From contig OZ021721.1 in assembly GCA_963978545.1 (NCBI GenBank), positions 42,170,785 through 42,234,784 of the forward strand: 64,000 nucleotides of DNA, written 5' to 3'. Below the pieces are notes generated by a model. That model was not told the origin of the DNA. It was given only the letters and a program-made list of their open reading frames with translations, and did no database searches. Shown piece after piece: positions 1 through 11,159 of this stretch (positions are counted from its first letter, which is position 1; every line of letters begins with the position of its first letter). Both the position numbers and the translations under genes were made by a program. This stretch comes from Linyphia triangularis. Taxonomy: Eukaryota > Arthropoda > Arachnida > Araneae > Linyphiidae.

Positions 1-1018
1 ATGCCGGACGAGTACGACAAAATTGATCACAAAAATAGATGCATTACTTGAGCAAACTCAAAAGAACGGGGAAGAGATTTTGGAGCTTATAGAATTTCTC
101 TCGGAAAAGGAGAAGTCGATAAAGGAAATAAATCTAGAGGTGTTGAATTTTATTGAAACTGCAGAGGAATTTGAAAAAGAAGTTGTTAGTAATGAGAGTT
201 ACGAAGATAAAATTATCACTGCTATCGTTGTCAGCTAAAACGTTGTTTACGAGAATTAGATTTAAAAAAAAAAATCCGTCTGTGCAAACACAGGATAGTG
301 AAAATTTGATAAACAATAGTTCTCAGAATGCGATTGGTCGTGAAAATGCGTCTACGATCAAGTTACCAGAAATTCCCTTCCCACATTTCAGTGGTAAATA
401 TGATGAGAGGCATCAATTTAAACTTCAATTTAATAATATTATTGGATTTAATGACAATTTGTCAACTGAACAGAAATTACATTACCTTGGTGCTGCGTTA
501 AAAGGTGAAGCGAGAAATCTACTTACATCAGAAGATACGTATTTATCGCTTTTCAAAGCTTTGGAAGATCGTATTGATAAACAAAGGCTTATAATTGAAA
601 CACACGTTAAAGCTATTTTAGAGCAGGATAAAATTATTTGGGAGTCCGTGAGAGATATTCGACATTTATTAGATAATGTTAAACGGAATGTTCGAGCTTT
701 AAAAGCTCTTAAATTTGATTCTAATAATCTGTCAAAAATACTATTTTTAAATGTAATACTTCTGGAATTAGATCCTGAGACTCGCAAAAATTACGAGTCA
801 GCAATTAATTCCAAAGATGTGCCACGTTTGGATGATTTAATGATATTCTTGGAAAAACGCGTGCAAATATTGGATAATGTTCATCAAAATTTTGTTATTA
901 AAAACAAATATCAGGATAGGAACTCTCCCAAGCCGCGAGCATTTTTAGTCAAAACAAATAACTCTAATTTAACTTGTATATTATGTAAAGTCAAACACCA
1001 ATTATATATGTGAAGCGC
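1..1018 (+). pseudogene. BEL/Pao retrotransposon gag region, frameshifted
   Basis: This is the gag-like N-terminal part of a BEL/Pao polyprotein (DUF1759 type). A Glu/Lys-rich coiled-coil start is readable at 23-235. A second frame takes over near 230 and stays open to 1013. It contains the family-typical stretch LPEIPFPHFSGKYDE (about 364-408), then HYLGAALKGEARNLL (about 480-525). These match the DUF1759 pattern 'LPKxxLPxFxGxxxxWxxF ... YLxxxLxGxA'. A Cys knuckle begins as CILCKVKHQLYM at the end and is cut by a stop where the third Cys would follow, so the zinc knuckle is broken. The frameshift and stop show a dead copy. The element's left end lies outside the window. Family assignment rests on remembered motifs, not a search. 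Confidence 0.75.
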
Positions 1019-1239
1019 CTTCGGTTAATTAAATATTGCTCAGAGAAAGGAAGTCGTCATTGGTAATAAACTACGTTTTCGATGTTTTTGAAATTTTTCT
1101 TTTTGCTCTTCCAAACACAGATTTAAGCGATGTCAAGATGTTAAGCGTAACATCCTTCTGTGCGAAAAACGCTTATCGTCGACTGAAGTCATAACAGACT
1201 TTCATTCACAGCAATTAAATGCCTCATCGGAGCCATTCC

Positions 1240-2080
1240 TTCATCAACATCTGGGCCCCTCTCGCGCCACCTGCATTGACTTGCGTGGGAAAGAAATCCG
1301 TCATCCTTTCAACTGTATTAATTAGAGTTTACAATTCATCGACAAAATCGTACATTTTGGAGCGAGCGTTATTTGGTTCTGGAAGTCCGCTTAGCTTCGC
1401 TTACACAATTTATTAACCGTTTAGGGTTGCAGAAAAAGAAGCATAGTATGAATGTTGTTACTTTGGGAGGGTCTCAGACGTCAGTCGCTTATCAAGTAAC
1501 AACAATTTTTGTAACGAAGGCGAAACCTTTTTAGCAGCACTTGACTTTCATGTTGTAAAAAAGATTACGGGTTTTATTCCAACAACAAGGATCAATTTAA
1601 ACGGAGTACAAATTCCAGATGGCCAGGACGACAGACACTTCGCAAACCCAAGCCAGATTGATATTCTGCTTGGCGGGGAGATATTTTATGAAATCATAAA
1701 GTCAAAGACGATCACTGCTGGAAATGGAATAGTCTTTAGAGAGACGGTCTTCGGTTTTATTACTACCGGGGCTGTAGAATCGACGAGTCCCGTTAATTAC
1801 CGTGGACTGATATCTCGTAGCGAGAACATCGAAGCATGTTCGCAGAAATTCTGGGAAGTGGATGCGGTATCAGAAAATTACCTTTATTGTATAGAGGACT
1901 CTTATTGTGAAAATCACTTTAAAAAGACTCACCAACGAGATGCCACCAGTCGCTATATCGTCTAAATGCCAACTTCTGACATCGATTCCCTGGGAAACTC
2001 CGAACGGATGGCTGCGAGGCGCCTCACTCAGCCATGAATCAGACTTTCTAAGGATAACAAAATGAAAAAGATATACCATG
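1240..2080 (+). pseudogene. BEL/Pao aspartic protease region (DUF1758-like), degenerate
   Basis: Translation in shifting frames gives ILSTVLIRVYNSSTKSY, then RALFGSGSPLSF (about 1360-1395) where the family has a catalytic D-S-G; here that Asp reads as Gly. Further on come PSQIDILLGGEIFYEI (about 1650-1695) and VFGFITTGAVE (about 1750-1780). These are the conserved 'DLLLGxDxF' and 'TxFGWxxxG' blocks of Pao proteases. Several stops and frameshifts lie between the blocks, and the next 300 bases reach the reverse transcriptase. It sits between the gag and RT of the same element in the expected order. The lost catalytic residue and the stops make it non-functional. Confidence 0.7.
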
Positions 2081-2100
2081 ATTTTATGAGGGAGTACCTA

Positions 2101-2638
2101 TAGATGGAGCGCACGGAGCCAGTAATAGAGTCGTCTGAGCCACCTACGTTCTTCCTTCCCCGCCATGGCGTGTACAATCCGGATAAAGTGACAACAAAGC
2201 TACGAGTAGTGTTCCACGCTTCTGCTCCATCCACGATCGAAAAGAGCCTCATTGACTGTTTACTAAAGGGAGAGGTCCAGGAAGAAATTTTTGACATAAT
2301 GACACTACTTCGTAAGCATAAATACAGTCGTATGTGTGACTGTGACGTTAAAATGATATTCAGGCAGATCTTGATAGACCCCCAGCAAAGTCTTCTTCGA
2401 ATTCTATAGAGAGAAGATGGTAACCCCCAGCCAGTCACCTATAGACTCAAGACAGTGACCTAACGGCACATCCTTGGCCCTTTCCTAGCCGTCAGGACTT
2501 TAAAACAATTGGCCCAAGATGAAGCCGAAAGATTCCCACTTGCCGCTGCCGTCCTACTCCAGGACGCATACATGGACGATGTCGTCTCAGGAGACGCAGA
2601 CCTTGTCACTACTACAGAGCTGCAAGAACAATTGCAGG
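2101..2638 (+). pseudogene. BEL/Pao reverse transcriptase, 5' part, interrupted by hAT insertion
   Basis: The reading frame at 2104-2409 gives FFLPRHGVYNPDKVTTKLRV, the block that opens BEL/Pao reverse transcriptases, followed by FHASAPSTIEKSL and the palm segment CDVKMIFRQILIDP (usual form 'DIEKMYRQI'). A stop at 2407-2409 and a frame change precede the catalytic box, which is intact as YMDD at 2569-2580 in the frame open at 2509-2638. The gene is then cut exactly at the target-site duplication (2631-2638) of a hAT element. The continuation lies beyond that element at 4988. This is a dead copy by both stops and insertion. Confidence 0.8.
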
Positions 2639-3067
2639 CAGTGCCGGAACTAGGGGGGGGGGCAGGCGGGGCAGCTGCCCCGGGCGCCAACCAGAGGGGG
2701 CGCCGAAAAGTCAACAAAGTACTATTTGTTGTATAAATTTTAATATTTGGACGAAAGGATAATTTTTCATAAATAAATTTTCATTTTTTCTTAAAATTCT
2801 GGATGATCTTTAAGATATTCAACAGAAGAAAAAATCCACTAGAAAAAAAAATAATACATTTCTGTACAAAGAAAGTAATAATCTATCCTTTTACAAAAGA
2901 ATGACAACGAATTCTCCCTACCCCCTGATGAAGAATAAGTTTGTGCTACATGGCAGGCTGCCAGAAATGCTAATTTAAAATCGCATTGGTAATATAGTCG
3001 CAATGTAGTTAGATAAAATTTAGCATTACAACAATTTAATGCTGTTGAAATTTTCGTAAATTGAAAT

Positions 3068-3166
3068 ATGTCGAAGAAATTATCTGGGGCGCAGAATCGC
3101 AGAAAAGCAAAAGAAACTGCAAGAATATCCCAACCTTTTATCATCTTGGCTAGTTCACGAGACTGA
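3068..3166 (+). pseudogene. hAT transposase N-terminal exon remnant
   Basis: The short frame begins MSKKLSGAQNRRKAKE and stops after 32 codons. Proteins of the ZMYM/'zinc finger MYM-type 1-like' hAT transposase group commonly begin with a basic 'SGAQ(K/R)RK' leader, so I read this as the first coding exon of the ancestral transposase. A GTAAGA splice-donor-like sequence follows at about 3179. No BED finger, RNase-H core or hAT dimerisation block is visible in the rest of the element. Identical copies lie at 9240-9338 and 15412-15510 in the other hAT copies. Assignment is from recollection of the leader motif. Confidence 0.5.
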
Positions 3167-3573
3167 AACCAATGAAGGTAAGAATTTTTTTTAATTTGTA
3201 ACCTAATAAACTTCGGAAGATATGTATTAAGGACAAGGGTTACGTTTGGGATATATCTCTTGCCAAATATATTTATTGTTCTCTAGGAGTTCGCAGGAAT
3301 TTTTACAGGGGGCTGCAAGATGTTGAATTGTTTAGAAATCGTTTACTTTTGTTTTTGAGGTTGATTATCATTAACTTTAAAGGTTCATTGCGATTCCTAA
3401 TGAAAATTAATTAGCAAAAAGTTAATTAAAAATTGAAATAATTAACGATTGAAACGTTTTCTTTAAGAGAATAATTTAGTATTTCTTCAGCTAAAAACAG
3501 ATTTTTTTTTCATTTTTACACATTTTGAATCTTGCTGAGTTTAAAAAAACTGGGGGTGTTGAACTTTGAACAA

Positions 3574-3830
3574 CTTTCAATTCCCACTGTTTCCTTCATT
3601 TAATTTAGCAATTATTTTGGCTGTAAAAATGACAGCGCAAGCACGATTTTGACAAAAACCGTAACGCCAGGTGTAAAGGCCAAAGTTGGTCAATCCGTTT
3701 GAAAGTAATGCTGACCACAGACAACACACGGACCCACAAACTTTTTTTCTAGAACACTTTTTTGATTCAAAATGTTCTGAAACGTGAAGAAATGCAAAAA
3801 AAATTATGCGATAAAAAGTTGACACAAGAA
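3574..3830 (+). repeat. Truncated copy of the CTTTCAATTAC repeat family inside the hAT element
   Basis: The left end CTTTCAATTCCC at about 3575 and the block reading AACGTGAAGAAATGCAAAAA near 3780 resemble the longer family members at 7310-7871 and 30544-31226. The middle, around 'CTGACCACAGACAACACACG', corresponds to 31070-31100 in the long copy. It appears as an old internally deleted insertion carried by all three hAT copies (also at 9746-10002 and 15918-16174). Confidence 0.45.
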
Positions 3831-4987
3831 TTCCTATTGAGCACAAAAATTCCTATTTATCGCAAAACATATCGATTTTTTAAAAATAAAAACGAAAACA
3901 GTAAATTACATCCTATCCAAATCTCAATTTAAATGCACTGACTAAATATGTGACTATATATTTTTAACAATATATTTTACTATATATTTTTAAATCCCTT
4001 ATATTAACTTCACTTTTGTTTGAGTGTGCGTTTGAGCCTGGCGTACAAATCTGCGGATGCTGGTCTATTCCTAAATAATGAAAAAATAATAAAACATCAA
4101 GGCATGAATTCTAAAAATAGATCTCAAGGCCTTATTTTTCATAAAAAATAACGAAAAAGAAAGTATTTTCCAGGAAGTGATAAATAAAATAAAAAGAATA
4201 TAGTCTCCATGCTACGAGAAAAAGGCGCCAATTTTCAGCGTGAGTTATATTGTCATTTTGACGGCATTATTTTTCACCAAACAGATGTCATGTTCGTCAA
4301 ATTTTGTCCATTGCATTGGTGAGAATTTTAAATTCTCCAAGAAAATGGAGAACTCACACATAGCACAGTAAGTAATATATTATTCATTCTATTATTAAAA
4401 TGAGTTTCAATAAGTTTAAATTAATTGTTCTAAAATAAACATTTATGTGTTTACCAACTATTCAATGATTTTTGTAGACAAGTCATTAAATTAATTTGCT
4501 TTTGTGTTCAATGAGTTCTGGTAATATTCGGAAGCTTTTTAAATTTTTGTATTAGTATTTTACAGAAGAAAATAATTTTTGAAATGTAAAACAGCTTAAT
4601 TGTTTATGATCTAAGACGTTTTGAAACCAGGTTAACCAGATTTTGTGTTAAAAAGTGTTACATATCATTCAACTATGTTCTTTTATTTCATTGTAACTGA
4701 CATTATTTGTATTGATTCATTAGTTTTTTTTTTCTTTATGCAAATCTTTATGCAAGCAGAATGAACCCTGGTCATTAATAAGGGCTTGTCAAATATATTT
4801 ATTTAAAATTTCAATTAATTAATTCTTTTATTGTTTGTTTCAAAACAGAATTTTACAAAGGAAAAACATTTGTTAATTTTCAATGTATATATAGTTAGCT
4901 TCAAATCTAAAAAAATATTGTGTGGGGGCGCCAAAATGAATTCTTGCCCCGGGTAAAAAGTGACCTAGTTCCGTCCCTGATTGCAGG

Positions 4988-6024
4988 GAATCCTCGGGAC
5001 CTATGGAGTGGCGCTTAATAAGTGGAGTTCCAGTTCCCCACAACTGATGAACAGCGTGGAATCTAAAGACCAGGAGCAATACTTCTCAACGGATGCTGAC
5101 ACTGCTGTCAAAACCCTGGGTGTTAGCTGGCACCCTGGTCAAGATATCTTTTCATAGTTGCAGTCGTCCACTAGTCATCTTTTACCAAACGTGAAGTGTT
5201 AAGTGTCATCGCGCGTATTTACGATCCATTAGGATTATTGGGACCTATAATCACAAAATCAAAAATCTTTCTACAAAAACTATGACTCCTTTAACTTGAC
5301 TGGGATGACACTTTTCATGATCCCGTGTCAAGTGAATTTGTACAATTTATGTCTTCCTTAAAAGCCATAGAAAATATAAAAATCGAAAGATTCATCCTCA
5401 ATGTTGCCTTTAATAAATCTATATTTGTGGGTTTCTGTGATGCATCTCAAGCAGCCTATGGGGCTGCAGTATACATGCACTGTTCCAGCGGTGATTTTTC
5501 ATCAACCAAGCTAATAGCTAAGTAAATCCCGAGTGTCTCCGATCAAAGTAATTACCATACTGAGGCTTGAATTATCAGCGTGTCTATTCGTTTCCCAGTT
5601 AGTGGACAAAATTCGTCGTTCCTTACAGATGGATATTGCTCACACCATCTTGTACACCGATTCCACTATAGCTTTTACGTGGATAGCTACTCCTTCCATC
5701 AAATTAAAAACATTCATAGCAAATCGAGTGCCCCCAATTCAGACCCTTACTAAACAGTGTCACTGGAGACATCCCATCCGGTGACAACCCAGCGGATATT
5801 ATTTCGAGAGGGTGCAATCCTGAAGATTTAGTAAATATGAATTTATGGTGAAATGGGCCATCAATAGTGTATGAACCATCCAAACAAGAACCCGTTGAGT
5901 TATCAAACAATTCATTTGAGTTAGATCCATATTTGTTCGAGTAAAAAACAACCACCACTGCTTTACCTATTTCTTCAACTATAGATACAAACAATCCAGT
6001 GGATTTTACTGTTGGATTCAAAGT
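4988..6024 (+). pseudogene. BEL/Pao pol 3' part (RT end, RNase H), copy 1
   Basis: This is the continuation of the reverse transcriptase split at 2638. Reading across frames gives SPQLMNSVESKDQEQYFS, then TVKTLGVSWHPGQDIFS-like sequence (family pattern 'KTLGLxWxPxxDxF'), and FCDASQAAYGAAVYM (about 5430-5475), the RNase H-like block. Next is LRLELSACLFVSQLVDKI (about 5562-5610), then TDSTIAFTWI and LKTFIANRV (about 5660-5735), and finally a 'GDNPADIISRGCNPEDL' block near 5780-5830. All are standard BEL/Pao landmarks in order. At least four stops or frameshifts break it. No integrase follows; the sequence passes into a Ty3/gypsy fragment near 6025. Confidence 0.8.
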
Positions 6025-6562
6025 CCTTATGCAGACTATCGCAAACTCAATAAAGTTACAATAAAGGAAAGATTTCCTTTACCACTAATTGAAGATATCT
6101 TTGACAAATTAGAACAGTGATTCTCAACCTTTTTTTGTCACGGCACACTTTTAACAATATTTCAAAATTTGGCGGCACACAAAGAAAAAGATAAGTTTAA
6201 AAGTTGTTTACTTTACCTACCTATAATACACTGTAATACACCTATTACACACTGTGTAAAATAGTTTATGATAATAATTTGGAATGTAAAATAAAATAAT
6301 ATAATATATACTACAAAAACAACAGTACGTTTATTAAGGGATTAATTACAAATATACATTTCTAAAATTTGGCGGCACACTTTAAGAATTTGGCGGCACA
6401 CAAAAGTGCCGCGGCACAGTGGTTGAGAATCACTGAATTAGAAGATTCAATGTTTTATACACATCTAGACTTAAAAAATGCCTATTTTCTTATTAAAATC
6501 GAACCGAACAGCCGAAAATATATCAGTTTCATAACTCATAACAATCAGTATATTTTTAACCT
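6025..6562 (+). pseudogene. Ty3/gypsy reverse transcriptase fragment split by a MITE, copy 1
   Basis: At 6031-6114 the translation is ADYRKLNKVTIKERFPLPLI then EDIFDKLE, the classic Ty3/gypsy RT block 2. After the inserted MITE it resumes at 6436 with LEDSMFYTHLDLKNAYFLIK and then RKYISFITHNNQYIFN, corresponding to 'FSxLDLxxGYxQIxI ... KTAFxTxxGxYEF'. It then ends abruptly near 6562, before the YxDD box. Only about 80 residues of the RT remain. It abuts the BEL/Pao fragment without an obvious terminus, so an older deletion or recombination joined the two element types. Confidence 0.7.
6115..6435. mobile_element. 321-bp hAT-like MITE, copy 1
   Basis: The element has perfect terminal inverted repeats, CAGTGATTCTCAACC and GGTTGAGAATCACTG. 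It is flanked by an exact 8-bp duplication AATTAGAA (6107-6114 and 6436-6443). The interior repeats GGCGGCACAC and CGGCACAC motifs and has no coding capacity. Size, TIR start and TSD length fit a non-autonomous hAT. It sits in the gypsy RT fragment and its removal restores the RT frame across the join. Confidence 0.88.
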
Positions 6563-7309
6563 ATTAAGCGGCTGTTCCGGAAAATTTCGCCGCTAAAGAA
6601 TGTAGGTGAAACGGCTGTTCCTGAAAAATATAAGCGGAATATTCTGTTCATAAAAAGGCTGAGCTGGAAAAATGTTGGTCTTCATACCCCCTTCTAAGCT
6701 ACTCTGACCGCTCTGTTCTTTGTGACTCGGACAAAAGACTATATCCCCTTTCCAGATAAGACAAGTTATTGCAGCAGTAAAACCACCCCCTGTGGTGTCA
6801 ACTACCCTCTCATCTGAAATGGGGTTGTTTGCGATTTTAGGGAACCAGGGTCCTCCCTTGAGTCGCTTAGTGTTTATTTTGGCGTAGTGTTCCGATTTAA
6901 TTTTGAATAAGCTATAACTGAGAAGTGGGCTATACTGAACAGAGTTATTCGTAAATTTTTTTAGTTACAAGCGATGTATGACTTCCAAGCTATCTTATAA
7001 ATAAGGGTCATTTTACAGTATTTGCACCTGGAATAAGACAAAAATGTGTGATTTGTTGAGTTAGTTGAGTTTTATTTCATTGTACAAGAACTACACGACC
7101 GTCTGGATTTAAAAATAATAGAAGCTAAAAACATTTTTTCCCTTCTATTAATTGTGTTCTGATATATTTCTTAATAAAAACAAAATTTGAACCAAAATAA
7201 GTCTTTTTTCTTATAAATATTATTTCCATATTGTCGTTGAAAATTTTCCTTGTATCTAAAAAATAAAATAGATATTTCTATGTAACTAGGGGTGTGGAAC
7301 ATCGCACAA
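6563..7309. other. Noncoding part of the duplicated unit
   Basis: No gene or clear element boundary was recognised. The first 100 bases repeat a GCGGCTGTTCC motif (about 6569 and 6612). The rest is plain AT-rich sequence. The same stretch recurs at 12735-13481. Confidence 0.6.
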
Positions 7310-7871
7310 CTTTCAATTACACTATAATACTGACATGGATTTGTGTCATCTACTGTATTTATATTTTCACCGTTCATTTAGTAAAAATGAAAAGTTTGGC
7401 GAAATTTTTTGCGATAATTCTTGTATAAGACTTCTAAAAAAAAAAGAAGAAGAAAAAATTATGATTTTGGCGATATACTTATCGATAATTCTTATATTAT
7501 CCTTTCTTGTAAGTGAGACTCATCAGAGAAGAAAAAACGATCGTTGATGAGGTATGGCTCAAGGAAAGAGAACTCTGTGTTAAAGGCATTCGTTTTTCAA
7601 CTAAGAGACATTACCATAGCGATTTTGAACAAAATCGTTAGAGCCATTTTTTAGCAATTACTGAAAAACATGATTTTTTCAATGGCAGCTACCCTATGTG
7701 CATGGGCAATTTTAAAAAAGACCTCGTATACACAGACATACATTTTTTCTATATTACTTTTTTAAGAACAGAATGTTCCAAAACGTGGAGAAATGCAAAA
7801 AATTTCGATTTTTATTTTCTACCGAATACTATACTTTCAATTCTTTATGTATACATATGGGTAATTGAAAG
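7310..7871 (+). repeat. Unclassified interspersed repeat (CTTTCAATTAC family), copy in unit 1
   Basis: Ends are inverted to each other: CTTTCAATTAC on the left and GTAATTGAAAG on the right. Related copies lie at 30544-31226 (plus) and 33238-34084 (minus). Shared landmarks are TGACATGGATT near the start, GCGATATACTTATCGATAAT with AAAGGATA-type sequence in the middle, and ATGTTCCAAAACGTGGAGAA near the end. A short open frame (7335-7547) begins MDLCHLLYLYFHRSF but is not conserved as protein between copies. This looks like a non-autonomous DNA element; I could not assign a superfamily. Confidence 0.6.
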
Positions 7872-8124
7872 CAAAAAATAAATTAGATTTCTACAAGTTT
7901 AAGAAATTAATTAAGCTTTGTTACAATACTAAAATTAGAAATTTATTTAAATGCATAAATTTATATCATTATACATTTGTATTTTATTTTTAAAACACAA
8001 TTTGGATTTAGATAAACTGTCTGCCATATGTAAGGCTCTCTTTAAAAATTAAATTACTATTAGTACTTTTTACAAAATATGTATTTTTTAAATAAAAATA
8101 GTTATACGTTTATGTATATATTAC

Positions 8125-8676
8125 CCCAACAAAAACATCTCTGTAAAAAGGCGCCAAGTTCTTCATGCAGTGATTATGGCCGTGAAAAGTATTGAGATAT
8201 AAAGTAGAGTCAAGTTTAAAGTTGTTGTAAATTACGGGTAATGAAAATTTGTAAAACTTTCTTCGCAAAGTCAAAATTCCCCTGCATAGGCCTAAATATC
8301 TAGCTACAAAAAATATTTGTGACACTTGACCATTAAGTATTCTTATTCAGTGATGCGTAATGGCTAAGTCACACAAGCATTTTTGTAGTTAGATATTTAG
8401 GCCTATGCAGGGGAATTTTGACTTTGCGAAGAAAGTTTTACAAATTTTCATTACCCGTAATTTACAACAACCTTAAACTTGACTCTACTTTATATCTCAA
8501 TACTTTTCACGGCCATAATCACATTCACGACTTTGCGAAGAAAGTTTTACAAATTTTCATTACCCGTAATTTACAACAACCTTAAACTTGACTCTACTTT
8601 ATATCTCAATACTTTTCACGGCCATAATCACTGCAGGAAGAACTTGGCGCCTTTTTACAGAGATGTTTTTGTTGGG
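8125..8676. repeat. Long inverted repeat with 109-bp tandem duplication in one arm, unit 1
   Basis: The left arm (about 8125-8311) and right arm (about 8380-8676) are reverse complements around a 68-base spacer. The right arm contains the block 8420-8528 duplicated at 8529-8632, so it is about 109 bp longer. Outer ends read CCCAACAAAAACATCTCTG and its complement. Both strands therefore show the same false frame (LRRKFYKFSLPVIYNN). Folded, it would be a ~185-bp stem. It has no coding signature. Confidence 0.8.
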
Positions 8677-8812
8677 ATTTCACTTTTTTTTTAAGATGCT
8701 TATTTTAAATTTATTACTTATTTGCACAACAATAACGAGTTTTAAAATGTTTTGTGTTCGCAATTTTTAAACTTCCTGGTATTGAAAGGGTTAAGCATAC
8801 ATGTTTTTTGGG

Positions 8813-11151
8813 CAGTGCCGGAACTAGGGGGGGGCAGGCGGGGCAGCTGCCCCGGGCGCCAACCAGAGGGGGCGCCGAAAAGTCAACAAAGCACTATTTG
8901 TTGTATAAATTTTAATATTTGGACGAAAGGATAATTTTTCATAAATAAATTTTCATTTTTTCTTAAAATTCTGGATGATCTTTAAGATATTCAACAGAAG
9001 AAAAAATCCACTAGAAAAAAAAATAATACATTTCTGTACAAAGAAAGTAATAATCTATCCTTTTACAAAAGAATGACAACGAATTCTCCCTACCCCCTGA
9101 TGAAGAATAAGTTTGTGCTACATGGCAGGCTGCCAGAAATGCTAATTTAAAATCGCATTGGTAATATAGTCGCAATGTAGTTAGATAAAATTTAGCATTA
9201 CAACAATTTAATGCTGTTGAAATTTTCGTAAATTGAAATATGTCGAAGAAATTATCTGGGGCGCAGAATCGCAGAAAAGCAAAAGAAACTGCAAGAATAT
9301 CCCAACCTTTTATCATCTTGGCTAGTTCACGAGACTGAAACCAATGAAGGTAAGAATTTTTTTTAATTTGTAACCTAATAAACTTCGGAAGATATGTATT
9401 AAGGACAAGGGTTACGTTTGGGATATATCTCTTGCCAAATATATTTATTGTTCTCTAGGAGTTCGCAGGAATTTTTACAGGGGGCTGCAAGATGTTGAAT
9501 TGTTTAGAAATCGTTTACTTTTGTTTTTGAGGTTGATTATCATTAACTTTAAAGGTTCATTGCGATTCCTAATGAAAATTAATTAGCAAAAAGTTAATTA
9601 AAAATTGAAATAATTAACGATTGAAACGTTTTCTTTAAGAGAATAATTTAGTATTTCTTCAGCTAAAAACAGATTTTTTTTTCATTTTTACACATTTTGA
9701 ATCTTGCTGAGTTTAAAAAAACTGGGGGTGTTGAACTTTGAACAACTTTCAATTCCCACTGTTTCCTTCATTTAATTTAGCAATTATTTTGGCTGTAAAA
9801 ATGACAGCGCAAGCACGATTTTGACAAAAACCGTAACGCCAGGTGTAAAGGCCAAAGTTGGTCAATCCGTTTGAAAGTAATGCTGACCACAGACAACACA
9901 CGGACCCACAAACTTTTTTTCTAGAACACTTTTTTGATTCAAAATGTTCTGAAACGTGAAGAAATGCAAAAAAAATTATGCGATAAAAAGTTGACACAAG
10001 AATTCCTATTGAGCACAAAAATTCCTATTTATCGCAAAACATATCGATTTTTTAAAAATAAAAACGAAAACAGTAAATTACATCCTATCCAAATCTCAAT
10101 TTAAATGCACTGACTAAATATGTGACTATATATTTTTAACAATATATTTTACTATATATTTTTAAATCCCTTATATTAACTTCACTTTTGTTTGAGTGTG
10201 CGTTTGAGCCTGGCGTACAAATCTGCGGATGCTGGTCTATTCCTAAATAATGAAAAAATAATAAAACATCAAGGCATGAATTCTAAAAATAGATCTCAAG
10301 GCCTTATTTTTCATAAAAAATAACGAAAAAGAAAGTATTTTCCAGGAAGTGATAAATAAAATAAAAAGAATATAGTCTCCATGCTACGAGAAAAAGGCGC
10401 CAATTTTCAGCGTGAGTTATATTGTCATTTTGACGGCATTATTTTTCACCAAACAGATGTCATGTTCGTCAAATTTTGTCCATTGCATTGGTGAGAATTT
10501 TAAATTCTCCAAGAAAATGGAGAACTCACACATAGCACAGTAAGTAATATATTATTCATTCTATTATTAAAATGAGTTTCAATAAGTTTAAATTAATTGT
10601 TCTAAAATAAACATTTATGTGTTTACCAACTATTCAATGATTTTTGTAGACAAGTCATTAAATTAATTTGCTTTTGTGTTCAATGAGTTCTGGTAATATT
10701 CGGAAGCTTTTTAAATTTTTGTATTAGTATTTTACAGAAGAAAATAATTTTTGAAATGTAAAACAGCTTAATTGTTTATGATCTAAGACGTTTTGAAACC
10801 AGGTTAACCAGATTTTGTGTTAAAAAGTGTTACATATCATTCAACTATGTTCTTTTATTTCATTGTAACTGACATTATTTGTATTGATTCATTAGTTTTT
10901 TTTTTCTTTATGCAAATCTTTATGCAAGCAGAATGAACCCTGGTCATTAATAAGGGCTTGTCAAATATATTTATTTAAAATTTCAATTAATTAATTCTTT
11001 TATTGTTTGTTTCAAAACAGAATTTTACAAAGGAAAAACATTTGTTAATTTTCAATGTATATATAGTTAGCTTCAAATCTAAAAAAATATTGTGTGGGGG
11101 CGCCAAAATGAATTCTTGCCCCGGGTAAAAAGTGACCTAGTTCCGTCCCTG
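8813..11151 (+). mobile_element. hAT-type DNA transposon copy 2, chimeric flanks
   Basis: It has the same termini as copy 1, at 2339 bp. The flanks do not match each other: TTTTTGGG on the left (8805-8812) and ATTGCAGG on the right (11152-11159). The left end carries the variants of copy 3 (eight G, C8892), while the right flank is that of copy 1. This is the expected product of recombination between two hAT copies, not a fresh insertion. Confidence 0.9.
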
Positions 11152-11159
11152 ATTGCAGG

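Larger units (their letters stand above)
2639..4979 (+). mobile_element. hAT-type DNA transposon copy 1 (deletion derivative)
   Basis: Termini are CAGTGCCGGAACTAGG on the left and the inverse of CAGGGACGGAACTAGG on the right. They are flanked by a perfect 8-bp target duplication, ATTGCAGG (2631-2638 and 4980-4987). An 8-bp duplication with CAG-start inverted repeats is the hAT signature. Length is 2341 bp. Subterminal GC-rich blocks (GGGCGCC motifs) occur near both ends. The only transposase trace is a 32-codon leader at 3068. The element sits inside the BEL/Pao pol. The left end has a run of ten G, against eight in the other two copies, and T at 2720 where they have C. Confidence 0.88.

Noticed and set aside
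2839..3144. 101-codon minus-strand frame in the hAT element (three copies)
   Set aside because: It overlaps the plus-strand transposase leader MSKKLSGAQ, has no recognisable motif, and its copies are preserved only because the duplication is recent.
5704..6021. 105-codon minus-strand frame (also at 11876-12193)
   Set aside because: It lies opposite the BEL/Pao RNase H region, which explains the sequence fully.
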